Shown piece by piece: positions 21,427-30,797 of a DNA stretch of 64,000 bases. The stretch is from Mycolicibacterium chlorophenolicum (GTDB taxonomy: Bacteria; Actinomycetota; Actinomycetes; Mycobacteriales; Mycobacteriaceae), in the NCBI RefSeq assembly GCF_001044235.1, contig NZ_JYNL01000010.1, positions 1 through 64,000 of the forward strand, read 5' to 3'. Within the stretch, counting starts at the first letter, position 1; each line of letters begins with the position of its first letter. Position numbers and translations under genes: made by a program. A model generated the notes under the pieces. The model did not search any database. It was not told where the DNA came from and saw nothing but the letters and a program-made list of their open reading frames with translations.

Positions 21427-23631
21427 ATGACCGAACGTGTGACGGTGGGTAACCTGCGCGTCGCCCCGGTGTTGTACGACTTCATCACCAACGAGGCGCT
21501 GTCCGGCACCGGAATCGATCCCGACACCTTCTGGTCCGGCGTCGACAAGGTCGTCGCCGACCTGACTCCCAGGAACCAGGAACTGCTGGCCCGCCGCGAC
21601 GAACTGCAGGCCCAGATCGACCGGTGGCACCGCGCGCGGGTGATCGGCGGCTTCGAAGGTGAGGAGTACAAGCAGTTCCTCACCGACATCGGCTACCTCG
21701 AGCCCGAACCCGGCGACTTCACGATCACCACCGCCGGGGTCGACGACGAGATCACCACGACCGCCGGACCGCAGCTGGTGGTGCCGGTGCTCAATGCGCG
21801 CTTCGCGCTCAACGCCGCCAACGCGCGCTGGGGTTCGCTGTACGACGCGCTGTACGGCACCGACGTGATCTCCGAGGAGGGTGGCGCCGAACCGGGCGAC
21901 TCCTACAACAAGGTGCGCGGCGACAAGGTGATCGCCTACGCCCGCACGTTCCTCGACGGGGCGGCCCCGCTGGCGCAGGGCTCGTGGACGGACATCACCG
22001 GCCTGACGGTCGCCGACGGCGCCGTGACCGCGACGCTCGACGACGCTGACTCGGTCGCGCTGGAGGACCCCGCCCAATTCGCCGGCTACCTCGGCGAGCC
22101 CGACGCGCCGACCGCGGTGCTGCTGGTCAACAACGGCCTGCACATCGAGATCCTCATCGACGCCGACTCCCCCATCGGCTCCACGGACCGGGCCGGCATC
22201 AAGGATGTGGTGCTGGAGTCGGCGATCACCACGATCATGGACTTCGAGGACTCGGTGGCCGCCGTCGACGCCGACGACAAGGTGCTGGGCTACCGCAACT
22301 GGCTCGGGCTCAACCGCGGCGATCTGGCCGAGGAGGTCAGCAAGGGCGGCAAGACCTTCACCCGGGTGCTCAACGCCGACCGCACCTTCACCGCCCCCGA
22401 CGGCGAGTCCGAGCTCACCCTGCCCGGCCGCAGCCTGCTGTTCGTGCGCAACGTCGGCCACCTGATGACCAACGACGCGATCACCTTCGACAACGGCGCC
22501 GAGGTGCCCGAGGGCATCCAGGACGCGCTGTTCACCAGCCTGATCGCGATCCACGGGTTGAAGGCCGACGACGACGGCGCTGACGGGAACGGCCCACTGC
22601 TCAACAGCCGCACCGGCTCCATCTACATCGTCAAACCCAAGATGCACGGCCCCGACGAGGTCGCGTTCACCTGCGAGCTGTTCAGCCGCGTCGAAGACGT
22701 GCTGGGCCTGCCGCAGAACACCATCAAGGTCGGCATCATGGACGAGGAGCGGCGCACCACGCTGAACCTCAAGGCCTGCATCAAGGCCGCCGCGGACCGG
22801 GTCGTGTTCATCAACACCGGCTTCCTGGACCGCACCGGCGACGAGATCCACACCTCGATGGAGGCGGGTCCGATGATCCGCAAGGGCGCGATGAAGTCGA
22901 CCGCGTGGATCCAGGCCTACGAGAACCAGAACGTCGACATCGGGCTGGAGACCGGCTTCTCCGGCAAGGCGCAGATCGGCAAGGGCATGTGGGCCATGAC
23001 CGAGCTGATGGCCGACATGGTCGAGCAGAAGATCGGCCAGCCCAAGGCCGGCGCCACCACCGCCTGGGTGCCGTCGCCGACCGCGGCCACGCTGCACGCG
23101 ATGCACTACCACGCTGTCGACGTGTTCGCGGTGCAGACCGAACTCGAGGGCAAGCGCCGCTCGACCATCGAGGAACTGCTGACCATCCCGCTGGCCAAGG
23201 AGCTGGCCTGGGCGTCGGAGGAGATCCGCGAAGAGGTCGACAACAACTGCCAGTCGATCCTCGGCTACGTGGTGCGCTGGATCGACGCCGGCGTGGGGTG
23301 CTCGAAGGTGCCCGACATCCACGACGTCGCGCTGATGGAGGACCGGGCCACGCTGCGGATCTCCAGCCAGCTGCTGGCGAACTGGCTGCGCCACGGCGTC
23401 ATCACCGAGGAGGACGTCAAGGCCAGCCTGCGCCGGATGGCCGCGGTGGTCGACGAGCAGAACGCCGCCGATCCCGACTTCCGGCCCATGGCAACGGATC
23501 CCGAGAACAGCATCGCGTTCCAGGCGGCCCAGGAACTCATTCTGGCCGGCGGCGCGCAGCCCAGCGGCTACACCGAGCCGATCCTGCACCGCCGGCGCCG
23601 GGAGTTCAAAGCGGCTAGTAACGTTGGCTGA
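21427..23631 (+). CDS. glcB: Malate synthase G
   Basis: A 734-residue monomeric malate synthase that condenses glyoxylate and acetyl-CoA to malate in the glyoxylate shunt; in M. tuberculosis GlcB also appears at the cell surface. ATG 21427 follows GCGAGGGAGGAATC. Motifs: [13 protein letters not shown] (magnesium/acetyl-CoA region), [12 protein letters not shown], the long signature [28 protein letters not shown], and the C-terminal catalytic loop [23 protein letters not shown]. Near-full family length (741 in M. tuberculosis). The PE_PGRS and VapBC genes found upstream in M. tuberculosis are absent. Confidence 0.97.
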   Translation: MTERVTVGNLRVAPVLYDFITNEALSGTGIDPDTFWSGVDKVVADLTPRNQELLARRDELQAQIDRWHRARVIGGFEGEEYKQFLTDIGYLEPEPGDFTITTAGVDDEITTTAGPQLVVPVLNARFALNAANARWGSLYDALYGTDVISEEGGAEPGDSYNKVRGDKVIAYARTFLDGAAPLAQGSWTDITGLTVADGAVTATLDDADSVALEDPAQFAGYLGEPDAPTAVLLVNNGLHIEILIDADSPIGSTDRAGIKDVVLESAITTIMDFEDSVAAVDADDKVLGYRNWLGLNRGDLAEEVSKGGKTFTRVLNADRTFTAPDGESELTLPGRSLLFVRNVGHLMTNDAITFDNGAEVPEGIQDALFTSLIAIHGLKADDDGADGNGPLLNSRTGSIYIVKPKMHGPDEVAFTCELFSRVEDVLGLPQNTIKVGIMDEERRTTLNLKACIKAAADRVVFINTGFLDRTGDEIHTSMEAGPMIRKGAMKSTAWIQAYENQNVDIGLETGFSGKAQIGKGMWAMTELMADMVEQKIGQPKAGATTAWVPSPTAATLHAMHYHAVDVFAVQTELEGKRRSTIEELLTIPLAKELAWASEEIREEVDNNCQSILGYVVRWIDAGVGCSKVPDIHDVALMEDRATLRISSQLLANWLRHGVITEEDVKASLRRMAAVVDEQNAADPDFRPMATDPENSIAFQAAQELILAGGAQPSGYTEPILHRRRREFKAASNVG

Positions 23632-23651
23632 CCCCGACACCGAAGGCAGGT

Positions 23652-25568
23652 ATGGGACGACATAGCCTCCCCGACCCCGACGACTCCCGACCCGCGGACG
23701 ACTCCTCCCACGCGGATGGCGACGCACGCGAGTTCACCGAGGACTCCGCCGGCGACGAGTCGCAGACCGAGCGGTTCGACGCACCCGCGCGGCCCGGCGG
23801 GCCGCAGCACAGCGGCGGCTGGGACAACGGGGAATGGACCGGAAGCCACCGCGCCGTCACTCCGGGCCGGCGCGGGATCTCCGTCGGTGTCATCGCCGCC
23901 CTGGTCGGCGTCGTCGTCATCGTCGGCGCGGTGATCCTGTGGCGCTTCTTCGGTGACGCGCTGTCGAGCAGGTCCGACACGGCGGCGGCGCGCTGCGTCG
24001 AGGGCGAGGTGGCCGTGGCCGTGGTCGCCGACCCGGCGATCGCCGAACCGCTCAACGCGCTCGCGCAGCGGTACAACGACACTGCCGAGCCCGTCGGCGA
24101 CAAGTGCGTCAAGGTCGGCATCAGATCCGCCGACTCGGAGCAGGTGTTCACCGGCCTGTCCGGTGACTGGCCCGGCGACCTGGGTGAGCGCCCGGCGCTG
24201 TGGATCCCGGGCAGCTCGGCCTCCGAGGCCCGGCTGGAGGCCAAGGCCGGTTCCCAGATCGTCAGCGACAGCCGCTCTCTGGTGACCTCGCCCGTGGTGT
24301 TGGCGGTCTCCCCTCAGCTCAAAGGCGCCATGGGAGAGCAGAACTGGGGCACGCTGCCGCGGCTGCAGAGCGACCAGGCCGGCCTGGACGGCCTGGGGTT
24401 GCAGGGCTGGGGCGGCCTGCGGTTGGCGCTCCCGCTCGGTGAGGACAGCGACGCGTCGTTCCTGGCGGCCGAGGCGGTGGCGGCCGCGTCGGCGCCGTCG
24501 GGCGCACCGCCCAGCGCGGGCCTGGGCGCCGTCAGCACGCTGATGGCAGGTTCCCCGCAGCTGGCCGACACGAATGCCGCCACGGCGCTCGACGCGCTCG
24601 TCGGCGCGAACGATCCGGCCACCGCTCCCGTGCACGCGGTCGTCACGACCGAGCAGCGACTCTTCCAGCGTGCGGCCTCGCAGCCCGACGCCCGGTCGGC
24701 GCTCGCGTCGTGGCTGCCGCCGGGACCCACGGCGATGGCGGACTTCCCCACCGTGCTGCTCTCCGGTGACTGGCTGGCCCAGGAGCAGATCTCCGCGGCC
24801 AGTGAGTTCGCCCGCTTCCTGCGCAAACCCGAACAACTCGCCGAGTTGTCCAAGGCCGGCTTCCGCGTCGAGGGCCAGCAGCCGCCCGGCAACGACGTCG
24901 TCGATTTCGCGCCTGTCGGTGCGCCGCTGAACCTCGGCGACAACGCACTGCGCGCCACGATCGCCGAAACGCTGACCACGCCCGCGCAGAGTCCGACCGT
25001 CACGATCATGCTCGACCAGTCGATGCCGACCGACGAGGGCGGAAAACCCCGGCTGACCAACGTCGTCGACGCCCTGAAGGCCCGTCTGCAGGTGCTGCCG
25101 GCCGACTCCGGGGTGGGCCTGTGGACGTTCGACGGGGTCGCCGGACGTTCGGAGGTGAGCTTGGGCGCCCTGTCCGACCAGGTGGACGGCCGGCCGCGCT
25201 CGGCCGCGCTGACCAGTGCCCTGGACGGGCAGACCCCGTCGGGCGGCGGTGCGGTGTCGTTCACCACCCTGCGCCTGGTCTACACCGATGCGTCGGCGAA
25301 ATACCGTGAGGGACAGAAGAATTCGGTTCTGGTGATCACGGCCGGTCCGCACACCGACCAGTCGCTGGGCGCCGACGGGCTGCGTCAGTACATCAGCGGC
25401 GCCTTCGACCAGGCCAAACCGGTGGCCGTCAACGTCATCGACTTCGGTGACGACAGCGACCGGGCCACCTGGGAGGCGGTCGCGCAGACCACCGGGGGCA
25501 GCTACCAGAACGTCGGCAGCTCGACCGACCCGGAGCTGGCATCGGCGATCGCGACGCTGTTGGGCTGA
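23652..25568 (+). CDS. Membrane-anchored solute-binding/VWA protein (Rv1836c-like)
   Basis: A 638-residue protein starting at ATG 23652, 20 bp after glcB. Residues 1-75 are acidic and disordered (DPDDSRPADDSSHADGD). One membrane helix (about 76-98) is followed by an exported part. This has a substrate-binding-protein-like domain (about 110-420) and a von Willebrand factor A domain (about 440-638). The metal site is degenerate: DQSMP at about 454 instead of DxSxS. Domain order and position match Rv1836c. It may bind envelope components by protein contacts rather than metal; function unknown. Confidence 0.8.
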   Translation: MGRHSLPDPDDSRPADDSSHADGDAREFTEDSAGDESQTERFDAPARPGGPQHSGGWDNGEWTGSHRAVTPGRRGISVGVIAALVGVVVIVGAVILWRFFGDALSSRSDTAAARCVEGEVAVAVVADPAIAEPLNALAQRYNDTAEPVGDKCVKVGIRSADSEQVFTGLSGDWPGDLGERPALWIPGSSASEARLEAKAGSQIVSDSRSLVTSPVVLAVSPQLKGAMGEQNWGTLPRLQSDQAGLDGLGLQGWGGLRLALPLGEDSDASFLAAEAVAAASAPSGAPPSAGLGAVSTLMAGSPQLADTNAATALDALVGANDPATAPVHAVVTTEQRLFQRAASQPDARSALASWLPPGPTAMADFPTVLLSGDWLAQEQISAASEFARFLRKPEQLAELSKAGFRVEGQQPPGNDVVDFAPVGAPLNLGDNALRATIAETLTTPAQSPTVTIMLDQSMPTDEGGKPRLTNVVDALKARLQVLPADSGVGLWTFDGVAGRSEVSLGALSDQVDGRPRSAALTSALDGQTPSGGGAVSFTTLRLVYTDASAKYREGQKNSVLVITAGPHTDQSLGADGLRQYISGAFDQAKPVAVNVIDFGDDSDRATWEAVAQTTGGSYQNVGSSTDPELASAIATLLG

Positions 25569-25600
25569 CCCCCCGCCGTCCGCGCCGTATATTGACCTGC

Positions 25601-27190
25601 GTGACCAGGGGGTTCTGGCGGAAGAACGGCGTCAGAAGGGGTGTGCGCATCCTGCTGACGACCCACTTCGCCCCGGTGTGGCTGGCACTGCGCGCCACTC
25701 CGACAGTGGGCCCGATGGTCAACCGGTGGATCATCAACTCGCTGGTCTACACGATGCGGACACGTCCCGGTGCGTTGAGCACGATGCTGCCGTGGACCTC
25801 GTGGGAGTCGCTGCACGACCGCACGTACAGCCAGCGCCACCTGCCGCCGAAGCCCGAGTTCCAGGCCGGTCTCCCGGCGCCGGCCGCGGTCGCCGCACTG
25901 TTCGCGCGCAACGGTACGACCGGCGACGAATCGGCGCGCTCGACGCTGCTGTTCCCGCTGTTCGCGCAGTGGTTCGTCGACGGCTTCCTGCGCACCGACC
26001 CGAACGACGACACCAGGAACACCTCCACCCACGACATCGACCTGAGCCAGCTCTACGGCCAGACCACCGAGGTGACCGCGATGCTGCGGGAGGGCGCCGG
26101 CGGCCGGCTGAAGACCGAGGCGAGCCTGGCCGCGGAGTTCCCGCCCTACCTGTGCGACGCCGACGGCGCGGTCAAGCACGAGTTCGCCGATCTGGACATC
26201 ATCTTCCGGGGCGGCGACCTGAAGGCCGCCGGCGGCGGGCCCGTACCCGATGCGCTGCGGCCGAAGCTGTTCGCGCTCGGCATCCCCCGCGGCAACATCC
26301 ACTACGGCTTCGTGATGATCAGCACGCTGTTCCTGCGCGAACACAACCGGATCGCCGGACTGATCAGCGCCGCTCATCCGGAATGGAGCGACGACCGGGT
26401 CTTCGACACCACCCGCAACACGCTCACTGTGGTGCTGCTCAAGATCGTCATCGAGGACTATATCAACCACATCACCCCGATCCGGTTCCCGCTGTCCGTC
26501 GAACCCGGTATCGGCGCGAACGAGAAGTGGTATCGGCAGAACTGGATGTCGGTCGAGTTCAACCTGCTGTACCGGTGGCACTCGCTGGTGCCGACCGAGG
26601 TGACGATCGGCGGGCGCCGCCGCACGTTCGCCGACCTGTGGTGGGACACCCGGCCGGTCACCGAGCACGGGCTGTCGGCCCTGTTCGACGAAGCCTCGCG
26701 GCAACCCTGCAGCACGATCCGGCTCGGCAACACCGACGCCTCGATGCTGGCCATCGAGGAGAAGTCGATCCGCATCGGCCGGCACGCCGAGCTCGCGTCC
26801 TACAACGACTACCGGCGGGCGTGCGGGTTCCCCGCGCTGCGCTCGATCGGCGACCTCAGTTCGCGCAGCGACGTGCGGGCCGCCCTCGAGCGCTGCTACG
26901 GCGCCGACGGCATCGACCGCGTCGAGTTGTTCGTCGGACTGTTCGCCGAGGACGTCCGGCGCGGCAGCACACTGCCGCCGGTGATGAGTGCGATGGTGGC
27001 GGTCGACGCCTTCTCCCAGGCACTGACCAACCCGCTGCTCGACCCGGGTGTGTACGGTGAGGCGACGTTCTCGGCGGAGGGCATGGCCGTGCTGGACGCC
27101 ACGAGCACCCTGGCGGACCTCGTCCGGCGCAACATCGGTGGGGAGGCACCGTCCCCGCGGGTCAGCCTCGGTCGCCGGCGCTGGCGGTGA
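25601..27190 (+). CDS. Cyclooxygenase-like animal-type haem peroxidase
   Basis: A 529-residue member of the animal haem peroxidase/fatty-acid dioxygenase superfamily. GTG 25601 or TTG 25592 can start it. Key COX elements are present at matching spacing: distal His in THDIDLSQLYG (~144), the EFNLLYRWHSLVP block with radical Tyr (~324) and proximal haem His (~327), and an FS pair at ~472 where COX has the aspirin-acetylated serine. COX has 207, 385, 388 and 530. No signal peptide is obvious, though the N-terminus is basic/hydrophobic. It probably oxygenates an unsaturated fatty acid; the product is unknown. A lipid-modifying AlkB gene follows on the same strand. Confidence 0.82.
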   Translation: MTRGFWRKNGVRRGVRILLTTHFAPVWLALRATPTVGPMVNRWIINSLVYTMRTRPGALSTMLPWTSWESLHDRTYSQRHLPPKPEFQAGLPAPAAVAALFARNGTTGDESARSTLLFPLFAQWFVDGFLRTDPNDDTRNTSTHDIDLSQLYGQTTEVTAMLREGAGGRLKTEASLAAEFPPYLCDADGAVKHEFADLDIIFRGGDLKAAGGGPVPDALRPKLFALGIPRGNIHYGFVMISTLFLREHNRIAGLISAAHPEWSDDRVFDTTRNTLTVVLLKIVIEDYINHITPIRFPLSVEPGIGANEKWYRQNWMSVEFNLLYRWHSLVPTEVTIGGRRRTFADLWWDTRPVTEHGLSALFDEASRQPCSTIRLGNTDASMLAIEEKSIRIGRHAELASYNDYRRACGFPALRSIGDLSSRSDVRAALERCYGADGIDRVELFVGLFAEDVRRGSTLPPVMSAMVAVDAFSQALTNPLLDPGVYGEATFSAEGMAVLDATSTLADLVRRNIGGEAPSPRVSLGRRRWR

Positions 27191-27370
27191 CCTCCCTGAG
27201 CAACCGCCCAGCACGACTTCGGCACGGTCCGCACAACGAAGTGACCGACGTCGCTTCGCTGCTGATATTGCCCGATGACGAGCAACAATGGTATGACGGC
27301 GTTACCTGATCGACGCCCGGGTCTGCGATGATCGGGGAACCGTCCGGCAAAGAGGGGGATGGAGCTGAGG

Positions 27371-28558
27371 ATGCCGACTCGACGGCTTCGCCGTTCGCTG
27401 CGCGCCGCCCCGCCGGTTCAGGGAGGCACCTGGCGGGACCGCAAGCGGTACGTGTGGCTGCTCGGCGTCGTCATCCCGATCCTGGTGCCGACGTCCTGGG
27501 CGGCCGTCGCGCTGACCGGTTCCGGGCTGTTCTGGTGGTCGGGACCGATGCTGATGTTCTTCGTCATCCCGGCCCTGGACTTTCTCGTCGGCCCGGACGC
27601 GGAGAACCCGCCCGACAGTGTGCTGGCGCACCTCGAGCAGGACCGCTACTACCGGTGGGCGACCTACCTGTACTTGCCCGCGCAGTACCTGTCACTCGTC
27701 CTGGGCTGCTGGCTGTGGACCGGCGGCGGCGGGGTCACGATGACGCTGCCCGACAAGGTCGGCCTGATGCTCACCGTCGGCGGCATCGGGGGCATCGCGA
27801 TCAACACCGCCCACGAGCTGGGGCATCAGCGCGCCCGCTCGGAACGGTGGCTGAGCAAGATCGCGCTCGCGCAGACCGGCTACGGGCACTTCTTCGTCGA
27901 ACACAACCGCGGCCATCACGCCCGGGTGGCGACGGTCGAGGACCCGGCCAGCTCCCGGCTGGGTGAGAACGTCTACTTCTTCTACGTCCGGTCCATCCTG
28001 GGCAGCCTGCGCTCGGCGTGGTCGATCGAGGCCCGACGCCTGCGGCGCCACCGCGGTTCGGTGTTCAGCCTGCACAACGACGTCCTCAACGCATGGCTGA
28101 TGACCGCCGCGCTGTTCGCGGCGTTGATCGCCGGCTTCGGCGTCGACGTGGTGCCGTGGCTGATCGGGCAGGCGCTGATCGGGGTGTTCCTGCTGGAGAC
28201 GATCAACTACCTCGAGCACTACGGGCTGCGCCGCCAGCGCCGCGCCGACGGGTGCTACGAGCAGGTGCGTCCGTCGCACAGCTGGAACAGCAACTCGGTG
28301 ATCTCCAACGTGTTCCTCTTCCACCTGCAACGCCATTCCGACCACCACGCCAACCCACAGCGCCGCTACCAGGCGCTGTGCCACGCCGAGGAGGCTCCGC
28401 AGCTGCCGGCCGGGTACGCGGCGATGGTGGTGCTGGCGCTGTGCCCGCCACTGTGGCGGCGGGTGATGGATCGGCGGGTGGCCGAGCACTACCGCGGGGA
28501 TGTGCGGCTGGCCGCGCTCAAGCCGCGCGACGCCGAGCGGCTACTGCAGCGGGGCTGA
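27371..28558 (+). CDS. alkB: AlkB-type alkane 1-monooxygenase / fatty-acid hydroxylase
   Basis: A 395-residue integral-membrane non-haem di-iron hydroxylase with about six transmembrane segments. All His boxes are present: HELGHQ (box 1), EHNRGHH (box 2), NYLEHYGL (the HYG motif) and LQRHSDHHANPQRRYQ (box 3). The enzyme oxidises terminal carbons of n-alkanes or related chains using O2 and electrons from rubredoxin. Unlike typical mycobacterial alkB operons there is no rubredoxin gene behind it, so electrons must come from elsewhere. ATG 27371 is preferred to 27359 on ribosome-site spacing. It overlaps the convergent SDR by 18 bp. Confidence 0.88.
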   Translation: MPTRRLRRSLRAAPPVQGGTWRDRKRYVWLLGVVIPILVPTSWAAVALTGSGLFWWSGPMLMFFVIPALDFLVGPDAENPPDSVLAHLEQDRYYRWATYLYLPAQYLSLVLGCWLWTGGGGVTMTLPDKVGLMLTVGGIGGIAINTAHELGHQRARSERWLSKIALAQTGYGHFFVEHNRGHHARVATVEDPASSRLGENVYFFYVRSILGSLRSAWSIEARRLRRHRGSVFSLHNDVLNAWLMTAALFAALIAGFGVDVVPWLIGQALIGVFLLETINYLEHYGLRRQRRADGCYEQVRPSHSWNSNSVISNVFLFHLQRHSDHHANPQRRYQALCHAEEAPQLPAGYAAMVVLALCPPLWRRVMDRRVAEHYRGDVRLAALKPRDAERLLQRG

Positions 28559-29395
28559 CGCCGCCTCCCGGGTGCGCTTGAGGGCCACCGCGGCCGTCCG
28601 CATCGACAGCGTCGGCGACAGCCGCTCGAGATACCACAACGCTTTCCACCAGCGCGGGACCACGATGATCGCCTGGTTGCGCAGCACGCCGCGCAGCGCC
28701 TGCTCGGCGAACTGCCCCGGCTCGATCGGCCGCAGGGCCTCACCGAGCTTGAGCAGGTTCTCCCGGCTGACGTTTCTGTTGCGGCCGTATTCGCCGCCGG
28801 AGAGGATCGGGGTGCGCACCACCCCGGGGCACAGCACCGACACCTGCACCCCGTGGCTGGCGGCCTCCACCCGCAGCGTCTTCGACAGCGCGACGACGGC
28901 GTGCTTGGTGGCCGAGTAACCGGCCTGCGCGGACGTGGTGATCAGCCCGGCCATCGAGGCGGTGTTGACGATGTGCCCGCTGCCCTGGCCGATCATCACC
29001 GGATAGGCGGCCCGAACGCCGTGGATCACGCCGCGCAGGTTGACGTCGATGATGTCGGTCCAGTCCTCGAGCGTCAGCGAGTCGACCTCGCCGCCGATGC
29101 CGATGCCGGCGTTGTTGAACAGATAGTCGAGCCGGCCGCTGGTCTGTACCGCCTCGGCGACGGCAGCCTCGAACGCCGCGGGGTCACGGACATCGAGCGC
29201 GACCGCGTGGGCGCGCGCTCCGGCACTCCGAAGTCGTTGTGCCAGTTGGTCGGCGACGTCGAACTGACGGTCGGCGATCCACACCTGTGCGCCCGCGGCG
29301 GTCAGCGATTCGGACAGGGCCGCCCCGATGCCCGACGCGCCGCCGGTGATGAACGCGACCTTCTGCGACAGCGCCGCAGTGCCTTTGGTTGTCAC
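28541..29395 (-). CDS. Short-chain dehydrogenase/reductase
   Basis: A 284-residue classical SDR starting at GTG 29395. It has the cofactor motif TGGASGIG, NNAG, the serine in NTASMAG, and the catalytic YSATK. The preceding ADRQFDVADQ segment favours NAD over NADP. The C-terminal extension (about 245-284, VPRWWKALWYLERLSP) suggests membrane association, as in lipid-acting SDRs. Its tail overlaps the alkB gene, so it could be antagonistically expressed. An alcohol or ketone from lipid hydroxylation is a reasonable guess for its substrate. Confidence 0.85.
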   Translation of the reverse strand: MTTKGTAALSQKVAFITGGASGIGAALSESLTAAGAQVWIADRQFDVADQLAQRLRSAGARAHAVALDVRDPAAFEAAVAEAVQTSGRLDYLFNNAGIGIGGEVDSLTLEDWTDIIDVNLRGVIHGVRAAYPVMIGQGSGHIVNTASMAGLITTSAQAGYSATKHAVVALSKTLRVEAASHGVQVSVLCPGVVRTPILSGGEYGRNRNVSRENLLKLGEALRPIEPGQFAEQALRGVLRNQAIIVVPRWWKALWYLERLSPTLSMRTAAVALKRTREAASAPLQ

Positions 29396-29426
29396 CTTCG
29401 GAACAATAGCGGCCGACCGACCGCGG

Positions 29427-30797
29427 TCAGCTCGCGCCGCTGCCGTCCGAGCTGCTGCTCGCCGAGGAGGCGGCAGACGTCGTGGACCTGGTGGACGTGG
29501 TGGTGTCGGCCTTCGTGGACGTGGCGGACTCGGTGGTGTCCGACTTCTTCGTGCCATGCAGCGGGGCGCGGTGCTTCCCGACGGCCGGTGTCGCCTCGTC
29601 CGTGGCGCCGGTGTCGGTATCGGCCTTGGTCTCGGTGTCGGGCTTGGTCTCGGTGTCGGGCTTGGTCTCGGTGTCGGGCTTGGTCTCGGTGTCGGGCTCG
29701 GCTTCGGTGTCGGTCTTGACGTCGGTGTCGGTGCCGGTCTCGGAGTCCGTCGCGTCGTCCGCGTCGGTGTCCCCCGCCTCCGTGTCGTCGGCAGCCTCCG
29801 GCGCGGTGGCAGCGGGGAGGGTGGCGTGGTCGCGCGGGGCGGCGGTGTCGTCGTCCTTGGCGGTGTCCGCGGCATCGTCCGTGTCCGTGTCCGTGTCCTC
29901 GGCCACGGCGGCGCGCACCAGTGAGCGCGGGGCTGCGTTCTGCTCGCCCTGGGTCGGCTTGCCCTCCAGCCAGGTGCGGTTGTAGGCGCTGTCGATGATC
30001 TCGCGGAGCCTGGGCTCGATGCCTTCGACCAGTGAGCCCAGCCCGGCATCGTAGAAGCCCTGCAGCAGCGGCAGGTGTTCGGTGGGGACGTAAACGTAGG
30101 TCGTCTTGCCCTCTTTCCAGACGACGTTGTCGGGATCGTCGAGATCCACCTCGTCGTAGCGCAGATGCACGTACGAGAACGCGGCGATCCCGTTGGCCAG
30201 GGCGAGGAGATTGAAGGGGTTGGACGGGAAGTCGGCGATCGGGTCGTATTCGCGGGCGATGTCGACGACGTCGTACTGGGTGTCGGTGGGGGTCATCAAC
30301 AGATCACCCCAAAACCAGCCGTTGACGCCGCCGTACTTGCGGCCGCCGTTCCCGATCAGAACCACCGACAGCTTGTCGGGATCCGGAGCGTCCGCGTCGT
30401 CCGCGTGATCGCGCAGCCACACCGAGGCGACACGCGCTCCACCACTGAAGCCGTACACGATCTTCGGGCCTGTGCCGACGTAGTGGATCGCCCAGTCCAG
30501 CCGGTTGACGTTCTCGGTCATCCCGATCTCGATCGGGCCGTACGGCTGAATCCAGCCGTAGGCGACCTCCCGGCAGACCTTCGGAGCATCGCAGAGTGCG
30601 CCGCCGAGGTTCTCGTCCATCTCCCACGGGGTCGGGCCGTGGTGCAGGACGGTCGCCGGACCACTGGGAATCAGCGAGGAGGCGGAGCTGGCGGCGGCCG
30701 CGGCGGCGGGCAACGTGCCGGCGCCGAATGTCAGAGGCAACGCCGCTGCGAAAGGGATTGCCGCCGCAGTCATCACGGCCTTGGTCGCTCGCTTCAC
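29427..30797 (-). CDS. Secreted PE-PPE-domain serine hydrolase with repetitive acidic tail
   Basis: A 456-residue exported protein beginning at GTG 30797 with a signal peptide (about residues 1-35, AAAAA near the cut). The PE-PPE domain (about 50-270) is an alpha/beta-hydrolase with nucleophile motif GFSGGAR and a conserved VVLIGNGGRKYGG strand. The C-terminal ~150 residues are acidic and Thr-rich, with four DTETKP units from an 18-bp tandem DNA repeat, a basic GKHRAPLHGTKKSD patch and a Ser-rich end. In M. tuberculosis PE-PPE-domain enzymes include esterases and the Chp acyltransferases that finish surface glycolipids. It has no N-terminal PE or PPE domain itself. Confidence 0.82.
   Translation of the reverse strand: MKRATKAVMTAAAIPFAAALPLTFGAGTLPAAAAAASSASSLIPSGPATVLHHGPTPWEMDENLGGALCDAPKVCREVAYGWIQPYGPIEIGMTENVNRLDWAIHYVGTGPKIVYGFSGGARVASVWLRDHADDADAPDPDKLSVVLIGNGGRKYGGVNGWFWGDLLMTPTDTQYDVVDIAREYDPIADFPSNPFNLLALANGIAAFSYVHLRYDEVDLDDPDNVVWKEGKTTYVYVPTEHLPLLQGFYDAGLGSLVEGIEPRLREIIDSAYNRTWLEGKPTQGEQNAAPRSLVRAAVAEDTDTDTDDAADTAKDDDTAAPRDHATLPAATAPEAADDTEAGDTDADDATDSETGTDTDVKTDTEAEPDTETKPDTETKPDTETKPDTETKADTDTGATDEATPAVGKHRAPLHGTKKSDTTESATSTKADTTTSTRSTTSAASSASSSSDGSGAS
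29628..29699 (-). repeat. In-frame 18-bp tandem repeat (4 units)
   Basis: Four units of GGTCTCGGTGTCGGGCTT in the plus-strand sense stand head to tail inside the preceding gene and encode DTETKP on the minus strand. Copies are nearly identical at the DNA level, so copy number may vary between strains by slippage. Partial, diverged units flank the array. Confidence 0.85.

Noticed and set aside
29628-29699. CRISPR array
   Set aside because: 18-bp units are contiguous with no spacers and lie in frame within a gene.
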